A stretch of DNA of 64,000 nucleotides, from contig OZ024784.1 in the NCBI GenBank assembly GCA_964017065.1, positions 4,383,152 through 4,447,151 of the forward strand. The letters run 5' to 3'. The stretch comes from Haliclona indistincta (taxonomy: Eukaryota; Porifera; Demospongiae; Haplosclerida; Chalinidae). Below the pieces are notes generated by a model, which saw only the letters and a program-made list of their open reading frames with translations, ran no database searches and had not been told where the DNA came from. The number at the start of each line of letters is the position of its first letter. Position 1 is the stretch's first letter. Positions 40,801-51,419 of this stretch are shown here, piece by piece. A program made the translations under genes and the position numbers.

Positions 40801-43800
40801 CAAAGGAAGCAGACTAATACATGTGCTTAGTGTTAGTGGTTAGGAGACGGAACAGAATCATTATTTGCTTGTTACTGTGCAAGGATGCGTTGCAATAATA
40901 ACTGACCAGGATCAGATTACCATATACCTCCATTGGCTGTTGTTAGAATCTATCATTAACTCACGTGTTGCAAATTTCTTTCATGAAATTGATGTTGATT
41001 ATTATTTTCTATAGAAACTCGCAAATGGAAGTGCGTTGTTGGAGTATGATGTGAGTACATTGTGCATGTGATGATCATGTGACTAATTTGTCTTATAGCG
41101 CCTGTATCGAAAGAAGCCTGGGATGCTGTGCATAGCCAGTAAACTGCCACAAAATGTGTCAAAAAACAGATTCAAGGATGTTACTGCATGTGAGAGCATT
41201 ACCTTTTCTACTACTACTAGAGGGATTTTCTGCAGTGCAATGCGTACAAGTCTAAGTCTAATTTATAATAGGCTAGGCTTCGTATTTATTATGAATTACC
41301 GTATAGCGAGAAATTTTCGCGGGAGAAAATTTCACGAATTTCGCGACTTACAGGCTATTCGCGAAAATATTATCCTCAAATGTCTTGTTTTTGTTGACAA
41401 AGATGGGGGCAATAGCGCTGATTCGCGAAATGCTCTATCTTGCGCATTCGCGAAAATTTCCCGCTATACGGTACTAGTCATTGTATTACTTGTGGGCAGA
41501 AAATTTTGCATAATGGTAGATGGTGTTACACTGCAAGAAATCCCTATATTCACAGCAGTATCATTGCTGTTCATATGCTTGTATCTTTCAGATGATCTTA
41601 CAAGAGTGCATTTGTTGGATGGTCCTGTGGATTATATTAACGCTAACAACGTCAATGTATGTCACATACTTCATTATTATTAATGTGTATAAACTTTAAA
41701 TATACATCGTACATTTTTTTAAATTGTGCAGTACAAATTACTTGTACATGTTAATTTGTATCGAAGAGTGTACTTTAATCAATTGGACAGATGATGGCAC
41801 ATGTATGAATAGTTACTATATTATCCACAGGTGGAGATATCTTCCAGTGATGAGCACTCACGTATGATTAGGAACATTGCCACTCAGGGACCAATGCAGA
41901 ACACATGTACTGATTTCTGGCAGGTATGTTGGTAGCATGTAGCTTAGAGTGGACACGTGTAATATTCAATGCTCAGATGGTTTGGGAGCAAGGCACAACA
42001 CTCATTGTGATGTTGACTGATTTGGTAGAGGATGGCAAGGTACTAGACACACTCTAGCTCATATAGCTTGTGTCACTACTCTTCAGGTGCAGTGTTGTCG
42101 ATACTGGCCGGAACCTGAGATGGCTACAGAGTATGGATCATTTGAGTTGATCTGTGATGGTAAACGAGGCGACAACATATGTATAGTCAGACAACTGATG
42201 CTTCGATATGGCAAGGTGAGTCTGTTTGTTTGTCTCATGTACTCACCTAACAGTTCCTTAGACTGGAGAAACACGGAGAGTGACTCACATACAATATTCT
42301 GATTGGCCAGATAAAAGTATGAATACACCCCATGTGCACACATTAAGAATAATAAATATAATTTCTTAGATTTGCCAAGATCAAAAGTTGATTTTCTTCG
42401 GTTTGTACAACGCCTTCGCACCTTTAGAGAGAGTACAAGTGATGCTATTGCAATCCACTGCAGGTTAGTGCAAAATCTGTTAAAGTAGGATGTCATCTAA
42501 TATTGCTCGAACAAGCTGTATCCATGCTACAATGTGTTGTGTGCATGACTGAAAGAGTGGAGGGAAATACCTATTAGTTCCGTAGAATACCGATTAATAC
42601 CTGCACCTATGTTCTGCATTGGGATGTTTGTTGTAAGGGGGCTTTGTTAGCTGAGATTTGATTAAAATTTGACCACAATCTCATCTCAGGTGAGTAGCAT
42701 CTGGTAAAGTGCCCTATGATTTCATAGTAATGTTATGATGTTATTACTAGACTCTTCTTACCAGCTAAATCAATAGCAGCTGGTAGCTAGCAGACTGTAA
42801 GTTCCTGGTTATTTCACTGGAATATGAAACTCGAGAGTACATTGCTTGACTATGGATGCTTGACTAAAACTTAAAATAGTAATATTGTATATGTACCACT
42901 GCAATGCGAGTTATTTCTTGCATGAGTTCAACAACTATTCATCCTCGTAATTGTACACACAATTCTCTACATACCAACAACACTGCATGTAACACTACAT
43001 CTTTTCCATTGCACCCACACACGTGCACACACTCACAAACATGAAACTCATAAAGTGATTATATTTTCGTTGTTCTCCTCCAGTGCCGGTGTCGGTCGCA
43101 CAGGGATGGTGATAGCAATGGAGGCTGCCTTGCATAAAATGGAGGCTGTCGAACCGGTCTACCCTTTGGAGCTGGTTAGGATCATGAGAGACCAGCGAGG
43201 AATGATGGTCCCCTCACTAGTAAGACCGTGTGTGTGTGTGTGTGTGTGTGTGTGTTGGCGCCCGGTGGTTCTCCGGTTAGAGTCTTGTGCTTGCAACCCA
43301 ATGGTCACAGGAACCTGCTTAGTGCACAGGAATCCTGGCAAGTATGTTTCCATCCTGTCCGCATCACCATCCGCACATTGTGTGGATCTCCTCTTGAGGA
43401 GGGTGGCGGGTAAACTTTGCTTGTGTATGTAAATTATCAGTAAGATAGTACAATGATAGTTGGATTTCAAACATTTCTAAATTTCCCCTTTACTTGCAGT
43501 TTTATCATATTTGCTACCCCTCATTGAATTGCAATAATTGCATGCATGTCCTTGTCAGACAGTGATCGGAAGCAAACATAGGAAGGTATTCCATCCTGTG
43601 TGTGTTTCCTCTATTCAAACTGAGAAAATAAGCTTTTAGCGTTTAGTGTGCTTTTGTGAATAAATATGTGTGTGAGTTTTTTGGTGAATGTGTGTGTTGT
43701 GTGTGAATACATGATGGTCATGTTGTGACATGTCTTAGTAGGTTATTTCATCACAAGACTCCTACATGTGAATATGCTGATGTGATCCATCTTCTGTTAC

Positions 43801-46800
43801 ACAGCTTCATTATTAGATAGCTGAAGTCAGGAAGAATAGTTGATAGTGTTACAATTTAGTATCTCTTTTTCTAATCTGTGTGTGTGGGTTGACCTTGTAG
43901 TACTTACATGAATTTATCTTTCCACTCTCTACCAATTTCCTTGTTACCTGTAGTTTGTCAAACAATAGTATTTCCTGGCTAGCTTATTGTACTGATTCTA
44001 CAGTTTGTGTAAGTAAGGCTACTGTGGGTGGTTGTGCAGTGTATCCATTAATTAGAGCTAGGTGTGTGTGTGTGCTGGTAATTTGATTGTGGTAGTACTT
44101 GTGTTGTATGTGGTCAGTTACCGGTGACCACAATTTCCATATAAGGTAAAGTTCTAGTGCACACATTCACTATCAGGGCTTGTGGTCCCAATTTACTGAA
44201 TAATGATAGCTGTTGATAATGATAGCTGTTGATAATGATATTCATTGATGCATGTTTGTATATTACCATGGATACAGCAGGGATTGTTTGTTGTTAAATA
44301 CTGCTTCACTTAGTTCATGAAATAATAGTTACCATTTCATTCATACCTCAAAACGGTTTATTTGGTGCGAAATACTCGTCTATTTAAGTCAGGCACATTG
44401 GATTACATTATCGCACGACATCGTACAACCATTTTTGTTCATACATAACAGGGTGTGTACAGATGGTATTCTAGCAATTATTTACTGAATCTTATCTTGT
44501 TTCATGTACATGTGTTTGAAAGGGACTCGTAGTACTAAGACATAAGGAGATGCTGTCCATAATGTGTCAAACGGGAACGTGCTATCAGTGCTTATATCCT
44601 AATAAGCTTCATGTGTAGGATGGTCCATCCCACCTGGCATGATTCATCCTATCTGGCATGGTTCACAGCTAAACTCAGCTGTTTAGGACAAGTTAAAAAC
44701 TAATATGCAAAGTGTTGTGTATTGGTTGTCACATACTTGGACAAGTAGTCTGTTTATCACATTCTTGATCATACTTGTGTCTGGCATTGGACCTTGGAAT
44801 CATCTATTTAAGATTACCATTCAAGGCAGACATTGCCATAAAAGTGTTATATTTTAGAGTTGGGCTATAGATGTGCTTAGGGTGTGTGAGATGTTGACTG
44901 TACCTGGATGAGCGGGAGATGTAGGTTGCCCCATATTGTGTTTCAAGTTACTATGTATATTTACCTTTATACCGAGTATTGGAGTTCATGTAACTGAACA
45001 ACTACAGGTCCACCCTAAACAATCATACTACAAAGGAAGCTTTAGATGTCAAACAATACTCGTGTATGTATCCCAACCGCACAAATACCTGGAAACTGAG
45101 AATGTTCACTGCATGTTGTAGGAAACTAGGAAGATGTAGTGATAGCTTATGTGTGTCATTCACAATGCAACAATGATATGATTGGTTCATTGTGAAGCCC
45201 TGGTGGTACTGGCAGCCCTATTATCGTCAGTGTAGTACTTTATGTTAATGAGAAGCTCAACTAATGTCAGCTCCTCCTGTGAATGAGTAGGGCTTGTTGG
45301 TCGCTTTGTAGCAGAGATTTTGTGCATCTTAAGTGTTGTTTGTATGTCTTTGCGCTGCGTTTACATGTGGTAGGTGTGTTCACCACAGAGCATCACATGG
45401 ATAGTGTGAACACATGATTAGGAAGCAATTTAGACATGCAAATTATTGCCAAATCGGATGACAACTACAAGAAGTTGGTGTCGGTTATTGTGGTATCTAT
45501 GGGAACGCTCTGGATGTACACACAATAGGCGGCAGTTAGCACAATGTCTGTGAACGATATTACAGTGATCTGTATTCAGTTGTTTCCTGCACCTCAGTTC
45601 CCATTGAATATTACAATTGCGTGAATCTCATTTGAGAGATTATTTTTAGCATATGTATATACATGTACATGCAAAGCAAGCATGTATACTTGTGTCAACA
45701 TGTAAGCATGTGTACTGGCATGGGTGCATGTGTAGGCGGCATGTGTGTGCAGGCACTGTGCTGGTATGTGGTATGTGTTGAATTTAGTTACTCTGTGTTA
45801 TTGTTCATGAATAATCATTATTAAGCATGGCTATGCATTATTCATGATGAGTTTTGCTGGTTACACAACGTTACATAATCTATCGAGTGACTGTGCGTGT
45901 TGGACGTCAGGCCTCCAGTGAATGTAGCTATCATAATACAGTATTATGTAGCATGTGGTAGGACGACAATTAAAATTCCATGAAAATTGTTCTGTTTTGA
46001 AATCAGTATAGCATTACTAAGGAGAAGCAATATGATGAAGACAATTAGAAGCAAAGCTGAAAACTAGTACCTTTATAATTACTACAATTACATACGATAA
46101 TTATGTGATGTATTGTACTAGTAGGAGACTATTGATTTTAGCTTTAGATCATAGAATGGTTATTCAGGAAATGACCTAATGCATGTACCAATGTGCAGTA
46201 GCCATCTGTATGTGTATACAGCACTTGGTGTTATTGTTAACACTCATTGGGGGATTTCCTATGCCCCTTTGCTGTCCTCCATGAGATCCTTATCTGGTTA
46301 TGAATTAGTGCCTGGGTCCCTTCAATAATGGTAGACATGCCTGCTGTGTGTGATCAGAGTAACAAGATGTCCTGTTTTGAAGCCTCAGTTTTGATAAACT
46401 GACCAAATGTTTGACAGATAAAGGTGTGACTACGGATTACACTAGGCAACTTTTGTTCCTAGCAACAGTTACATGTATATTGCAACTTTGTTGCACGAAT
46501 AGTACACTACACAATAGCTTAATGTATTAGAAGTGGATCTATGATAAATCAATTTAAAGTACATTCCATGCAAATTTCACACAAGTGTGAATTATGCTGT
46601 TGATGATTTTTCTCACTAAAATTAAATCTATCTGATAATAATTGATGGTGCAAACTGGTGCATCTCATGCTGTGGTTCCAATTGGAGCTGAGATCAGTCA
46701 TCAGCTGCTACTGCTGTCATTCTTTTCTGTCAACACACAGAAAGCACTACATTTATGGATGTGTTGGTGAGATTAACAGGTGTGATTGTGCCAATGGTAT

Positions 46801-48013
46801 GCTGTTGTGACATAAATTCCACAATATAGATATGAGTTCCAAGTGTGTTTATATAATATTATATTTATGTATATAGTCACTGAGATGTTGTAAATTGTCA
46901 CACATAGTCAACTACCACTCACATTCAAACACAAGCAACAGCTGCTCTCTGGAGGACAGCATTTATAGTGTGAAATACTATATCACATGCTAACGTACAC
47001 ATGCCCAGGCATGTGCTAGCTAGGGACAATCTTCTCTTTCTAAAATTATTTTAGTCTTCTTAAGCTTACTCAATGTGACCCCATTGCACCGTGTCAAAAC
47101 TAGACTCCTTATATGGAATACTGTGTACTCAGAGGTACACCTGATGGCTTCTCTTGCCATTACATGTATGGCTTGTTTATTTGGTTTATTAACCAGTGGT
47201 TAGTAACATAGTGCTGGTTGGTTCCCATCCTGTCAGTTTGTCAGGCACAGACTATATGATGTGGATAAACTTCTTCCTGTGCTAACAATGGTAGGTCAGT
47301 GTGAGGTGGAATAAAGAGTGGAAGTGGAAGAGATGTGAAGTGTTACAGCTGTGATGATGTATGATGACAACGCTGGTAGTCACACAGTCGCTATCTAGAT
47401 TGAGTTTAATTGAATATTAACCATTGTTGTGTTGCCTTAAATTTTCATTATAGCTATTGCTAAACTTAGCATTCTAAATATAGTCTGTATCAATTGGTAC
47501 CATTCACTAGTTTGCTGTAACTGTCAGTCTAATATTATTGTACATGTGCACTCTCCCATGTTCTCTGACATACATCCTGCATGATGCTTGGTTAGAAATG
47601 TTTCTAACAATCGATGACAAAAGTGATATAGATACACTTTGATCAGAAACCAACCTTTTGTTCTTTCGTAATCTAACCTTCACCTTTCTCTCTTTCACTA
47701 CAGAATCAGTACAAGTATATTTCAGAGTGCATTGTGCAAGCTTATGAAGGTATGGTGATCACATAGATAGCATCCACTTAGTCATTCAAAGTAAAAGGGA
47801 CTTTTCGGCTTTAATCAGAAAGCAGACTAACTGCTCATTTCCTCCTTATTTAGTAGTAATGCTGTAGACAGATAAAACTGTGGATATCCTTATTGTTAAT
47901 TCTCATTCATGGCTTAATATGGATGTCTAAAAATAATGGTACCATCGTATACTAGAATTTACCTTTTGCTGTCTTTCTTTACAGAGGATTATTTGGAAAT
48001 AGAGTTACACTGA
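31888..48013 (+). CDS. PTPN4: FERM-PDZ tyrosine-protein phosphatase (PTPN3/PTPN4 type)
   Basis: About 30 exons encode roughly 930 residues, like human PTPN3/4 (913/926). FERM exons: 31888-32073, 32160-32264, 32730-32772, 33449-33572, 33626-33678, 34191-34264, 35480-35703, 35758-35821, 36184-36356. A Ser/Arg-rich linker follows (36400-37559). The PDZ (39479-40030) has [18 protein letters not shown]. The phosphatase domain starts at 41099 with [10 protein letters not shown] and [11 protein letters not shown], then has YINANNV, the WPDKNLP loop and the P-loop [10 protein letters not shown]. The intron 42464-43083 splits that P-loop between the catalytic Cys and the glycines. The last exons are 47704-47749 and 47985-48013 (DYLEIELH). 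Family members act at the cortex and dephosphorylate membrane-linked substrates. The human paralogues cannot be told apart here. Confidence 0.93.
34265..35479 (+). other. 1.2-kb PTPN intron without recognisable content
   Basis: This AT-rich sequence lies between FERM exons ending at 34264 and starting at 35480. Short open frames show no homology that I recognise. The 3' end has a normal pyrimidine tract (ATTTTTTTCAG). Confidence 0.6.
37745..38015. mobile_element. Candidate MITE with imperfect inverted repeats
   Basis: CGAAGTCTAAAGTCCGCC at 37769-37786 is matched, inverted, at 37980-37997 with one mismatch. The match continues inward imperfectly: CACTGTGCGCTG on the left against CTCTTGCGCTG read inward from the right. 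Outer sequence (TTCAA...) also looks related, with a gap. Exact ends and target duplication could not be fixed. It lies in the PTPN intron 37560-38935. Confidence 0.5.
38073..38254. mobile_element. Degenerate small element starting TACCGTATAG
   Basis: The left end TACCGTATAGTGGGTAATTT resembles the first bases of the clear MITE at 41297. The interior repeats TTTTGGCGAAT several times, and its inverse ATTCGCCAAA occurs near the right end at about 38222. The right terminus is not a clean inverse of the left, so the copy is probably old or truncated. Confidence 0.4.
40031..40412 (+). repeat. Minisatellite of about 31-bp units containing a splice-donor sequence
   Basis: About twelve units of 30-33 bp follow directly after the PDZ exon that ends at 40030. 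The common unit is close to GTCAGGGATCCCTGTGTGTG followed by AGAGAGAAGAGAG. Each unit junction recreates GAG|GTCAGG or GAG|GCCTGG, like the true exon end (AAAGAG|GTCAGG). The array ends at a strong consensus donor, AAAG|GTGAGT. Reading on from the exon meets a stop within the third unit, so the array is intronic. Confidence 0.85.
40504..40745. mobile_element. hAT-like MITE (242 bp)
   Basis: The left end is CAGGGCTTTAAATTAG and the right end, read inward, is CAGAGCTTCAAATTAAAT. Both start CAG, as hAT ends usually do. The flanking 8-mers are ACTAAAGA (40496-40503) and GCTAAAGA (40746-40753), a 7-of-8 match that fits the 8-bp target duplication typical of hAT. It sits in a PTPN intron. Confidence 0.75.
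41297..41473. mobile_element. Tc1/mariner-like MITE flanked by TA
   Basis: The left inverted repeat is TACCGTATAGCGAGAAATTT followed by TCGCG, and the right end mirrors it with one mismatch over about 25 bp. TA dinucleotides at 41297-41298 and 41472-41473 fit a TA target duplication. Several further GCGAAA/TTTCGC motifs lie inside. It is inside the PTPN intron 41190-41591. Confidence 0.7.
43220..47703 (+). other. 4.5-kb PTPN intron
   Basis: This is by far the longest intron in the window, between the exon ending MMVPSL and the one starting NQYKYISE. It begins with a (TG)n run at 43229-43255. It holds a 16-bp tandem duplication (GATAATGATAGCTGTT type, 44205-44236), a near-duplicate around 44617-44660 (CATCC-CACCTGGCATG / CATCC-TATCTGGCATG), and a CATGT-rich low-complexity stretch at about 45655-45775. 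I see no convincing nested gene on either strand. Confidence 0.6.
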
Positions 48014-48221
48014 AGCAGCTGATGTCCGCCCTGCCTATACCATTGGTTTATAGTGTTGTCATCCTTTAATCATTGACATATCACCTCATCTATCACACGC
48101 TACACTTTTGGTGTTTAACTTTATACTAATGCATTGTTAGTATCATCTATATTATAATATATATATTATTGTACAGTCCTTTCACTTTCACATGAGTTGC
48201 TGTGTTTGTGTCTGTAGTAAT

Positions 48222-48227
48222 AATAAA
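48222..48227 (+). terminator. Poly(A) signal of the PTPN gene
   Basis: AATAAA lies 209 bp past the stop codon, downstream of an AT-rich stretch. Confidence 0.5.
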
Positions 48228-49886
48228 ATGATATGTTGTTGAGTCTGATCGTTTGATGCATGAGGTGCTAATGGTGTTTTCCCCATTACCTATTATTGCG
48301 TTAAAGAGTAGCGGAATCTCTTGTATTTAGATTGGAATTTGAACTGTGTCTTGCAGTAACAGCAGTTGGTACATGTCCTATCAATGCCAGTCATGTTGTT
48401 GACTCTTTTCAGGTGTTGGCATGAGTTTGTGCTCCCTTCAACATGGGATGTCGTGCTAACTTATTTTGCTGGATTAGTCTACTAACAAGATTAAATTAAT
48501 TATTGTAGACCAGTAATGTTATACCTAGTGGTTACAATAGTGTTGATAATTAATTGTCTAGTTAGTTGTTGACCAAGATATTTAGCTAACCTCAAAACCA
48601 AAAATGGACATGCATAGCCTAAAGTCCTAATAACACATTTTCCCAAGGGCCAATCTGCAGTTGCGATGTGACCAGCTGAGCATAGTGAATTTGATTATGT
48701 TTTAAGCAGCTGTTTATCACATGACCAAGAGCCTAGGGGTGGGGGAACACCAGGCTGTGTTTAAAAATAGCTCATGTTGAAAGACCTTTTTTAAATGACC
48801 TCTCTTTCAGAGATGACCTTGTTATCTGATCTCAAACATAGGTGCAAGACACTCTTCATTTAGTGAAAGACAAGATAGACTGTTGACAGATTTGACAAAT
48901 AGATTTTATTTACTGTGGAATTTCGTGTTTTTGGCCATGCACAATGTCATTCTGACAAAATCAATCATTCTGAGAAGCAAAAGCGTGTGTTTAGCTAAAC
49001 AGCTATAATGTATTGATAACTGAACAAGTCTGTTTGCCATTCATTAGCATCCTCCCATGGGTACTTGAACATTATTAACACTCTTCCTGGAACATTCACA
49101 CACTGCCATTACTGAGAGAATGAACATCTGCAGTGAGACCCATCAGTGGGTTGGTGTAGCACTAATTAGTATCAATTCTATCACCATGTATGTTGCAGGT
49201 GGCTAGACTAGTATTATGGTGTAATACTCCAAAATGACAGATGGTGTTACATGCAACCATGCACTAGCAAGCCTTACTAACAGCTCGAGAGTGCTATTTC
49301 ATTTTACCTCGTTTGTGACAGGGCTGCTGACACAGTGCAGCAGGCCTGTGCCGACCACTAATTGTTGCCTTAGGGTGACAACCATAATATTTTCTTGTGG
49401 AAGTTAATGAGTGCCACACAAGACCACAATACTTCAACAATGGTGGACTCTAGCTTGCTATAGGCCACATATACACTCCTTGGTCAAGTGCCAACTGCAG
49501 TACATACACAATGCTGGTTCATTCATGAATATTACTGTGTATTTCCCCTTTTGCGTTATCATAGCAGCTTGCATTCCACTTCCAAATGTTCACTAAAATG
49601 TTTTTGTTTAAAATTTTATTCATTTGAAATGAATAGTATTGTACATTCTACAAAGACAAGGAAAGAAATAATAATAATAATAAGACCTGTGTACACATGA
49701 TAAGTGATTTTGAGCCAACACAATAATGAATAATGACAATGATATTGAGTTCTGTGGTTTTGTTCTCCACAAGTTTCCAGCTTGCTGCTAGTTTTTCTTC
49801 AGACCGGGCGGCAATCTTCTGGCGGTCTGTGTTGTCAGTTCTTTCTCAAGCACACTGCAATCAGTCATGCATTGTGTCTCTGCAGT
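48228..49886. other. Gene-free spacer between converging genes
   Basis: About 1.7 kb between the PTPN poly(A) signal and the stop of the minus-strand Rho-like gene. I see no open frame with recognisable homology, no clear repeat and no RNA gene. TTTTATT at about 49613-49619 (AATAAAA on the minus strand) may belong to the Rho-like gene. Confidence 0.5.
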
Positions 49887-50471
49887 TCACACGCTTGTGT
49901 ACAGCTTGCGGAATACTTTAGTGGTGGAGGAGAACATCTTGATAACATGGCGTTTCTGCTTCTGCACTTTAGGCTCAACTATGAGCTGAAAGAGCTGCTC
50001 GACGCTCTCGCTGGTCTTGGCTGAGCACTCGATGTAGGCAGCAGCTCCAACCTTCTCGGCTAGCTCCTGGACTTGCTTGTCTGAGACTGCTTGTTTGTCA
50101 GCCTTAGCAGCATCCTTCTTACAACCAGCGATGTAGATCGGGGTACTGAGGGGCAGGGTGCTCAGCTCTGGTAGCCATCGCTGCTCGATGCTCTCGAAGG
50201 AGCTCTTTTCAGTGAGATCGAAACACAGAACAATTCCATCGCAGCCCTGGTAGGCCATCTTTCGGACTTCTGACTTATCCTGGTCACCAGATGTGTCCAG
50301 TAGAGTTAGCTTGAAGCTACCATGGTTGCATGTGAAGTCTGCAGAGTGACTATCGAAGCGTGTAGGGATGTAGCTGACAGCAAAGAGATCGTGACAGAGG
50401 CGGAGGATCAGGGCAGACTTGCCGCTGCTACAGTCTCCTACGAAGACGATTTGTTTCTGTCCGGTAAGCAT
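49887..50471 (-). CDS. Atypical Rho-family small GTPase, Rnd-like in its nucleotide site
   Basis: An intronless gene of 194 residues. P-loop GDCSSGKSA (12-20), switch I YIPT (Thr37), DTSGDQ (59-64), GCKKDA in place of NKxD, and ECSAKTSE (G5). The GCKxD form and ECSA motif point to the Rho family. Two positions that normally support GTP hydrolysis are changed: the residue matching Ras Gly12 is Cys14, and the one matching Gln61 is Asp63. Rnd proteins carry comparable changes and stay GTP-bound, so a constitutively active form is inferred. The C-terminus ends RKLYTSV after a basic stretch (KVQKQKRHVIK); there is no CAAX box, so prenylation is not expected. The Rho-specific insert also appears short. 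Confidence 0.85.
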   Translation of the reverse strand: MLTGQKQIVFVGDCSSGKSALILRLCHDLFAVSYIPTRFDSHSADFTCNHGSFKLTLLDTSGDQDKSEVRKMAYQGCDGIVLCFDLTEKSSFESIEQRWLPELSTLPLSTPIYIAGCKKDAAKADKQAVSDKQVQELAEKVGAAAYIECSAKTSESVEQLFQLIVEPKVQKQKRHVIKMFSSTTKVFRKLYTSV

Positions 50472-50565
50472 GGTAGCGGGATAGGATTGAGTGGGAATAG
50501 TTTGCTTTTCGCTTGCTGTTTAGCTTAAGCTTTGCTCAGTATGACTTGAGTGATATATCTGATTC

Positions 50566-50574
50566 CTTTTTATA
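50566..50574 (-). promoter_or_regulatory. TATA box of the Rho-like gene
   Basis: TATAAAAAG on the minus strand lies 95 bp upstream of the ATG at 50471. Transcription starting about 30 bp downstream would give a leader of about 65 nt. Confidence 0.6.
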
Positions 50575-50714
50575 CCTTTCCTACGCTAATATTATTCATT
50601 GCCAATCCGAGGAATGTCGTGAATACAATTTTCCTAGAACCTACTCGGACATGCTGGGAATGTAATTTTAATTGTGTAGTGTACACTGCAGCAGAAAATA
50701 TGTAAAGTAGGAAA

Positions 50715-50776
50715 CCTCCAAGATAGCTCTTGAATTGCTAGAAAGCCTCCAAGCTTGCTCTTGAATTGCTAGAGGA
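50715..50776. repeat. 31-bp tandem duplication
   Basis: Two adjacent copies of CCTCCAAGNTNGCTCTTGAA followed by TTGCTAGA lie upstream of the Rho-like gene. They differ at a few positions. Confidence 0.75.
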
Positions 50777-50984
50777 TGTGTAGATGCTATTTGATTTGCT
50801 TAACATAGAGAGAATCAATTCCGTGCTCCAGTCTCATGAGTTTCCGATTCAGTCCAGCTAGCACTGTAAGCCTGTACTTGCTCTAGATACATTATGTTGA
50901 TTTTAACTTTACAATTTACTATTTTTCTTAGGCGAAATCTCCTTGCCATAAACAATCTAAGTACAACTGCAAGTGTTCAACACT

Positions 50985-51200
50985 AGTACTCTGTGATTGT
51001 GGCATCATCAATGTATAAAGCGCAAGAACCCCTCTTAGAGGACATCACTCATCCTTCTATAATGGACACTTACTGAATCCCAAATATAACCCACACAATG
51101 TATAATAAACCCCTGACCAGAGGACACCCTCTCTATAATGGACGATTTTTGTTGGTCTCAATGGTGTCCGCCTCAGAGAGGTTCCACTATAATGTGAATT
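50985..51200. repeat. Candidate interspersed repeat
   Basis: Two related blocks, AGAGGACATCACTC...CTATAATGGAC and AGAGGACACCCTCTCTATAA TGGAC, are followed by GTGTCCGCCTCAGAGAGG and TTCCACTATAATG, which looks like a partly inverted version of the same words. The pattern suggests a dispersed element between the divergent Rho-like and FERM genes. Ends were not defined. Confidence 0.4.
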
Positions 51201-51419
51201 CACTCGCACGTGAGCTCGATAACTCGAGCGAGCACCGCGTACCGCGCGCTCGCCGTGACCACCCACCCAGCCAAGTTCTTCACGCTAGTTCAGTCAGCAA
51301 CCACTATTGCTATTGCTGTTCCGTGTCAAACTACTCTCAGCTGCTTTATAATCAAAGGCAGGCCGTCAGGTTCGGTGCGCGACTGCTTCTCTCGCTAGCT
51401 ACAGTACTGATGCAGAGCG

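Noticed and set aside
51057..51266. Small minus-strand open frame upstream of the FERM gene
   Set aside because: It lies in the candidate repeat, has no homology that I recognise and no supporting splice or poly(A) signal.
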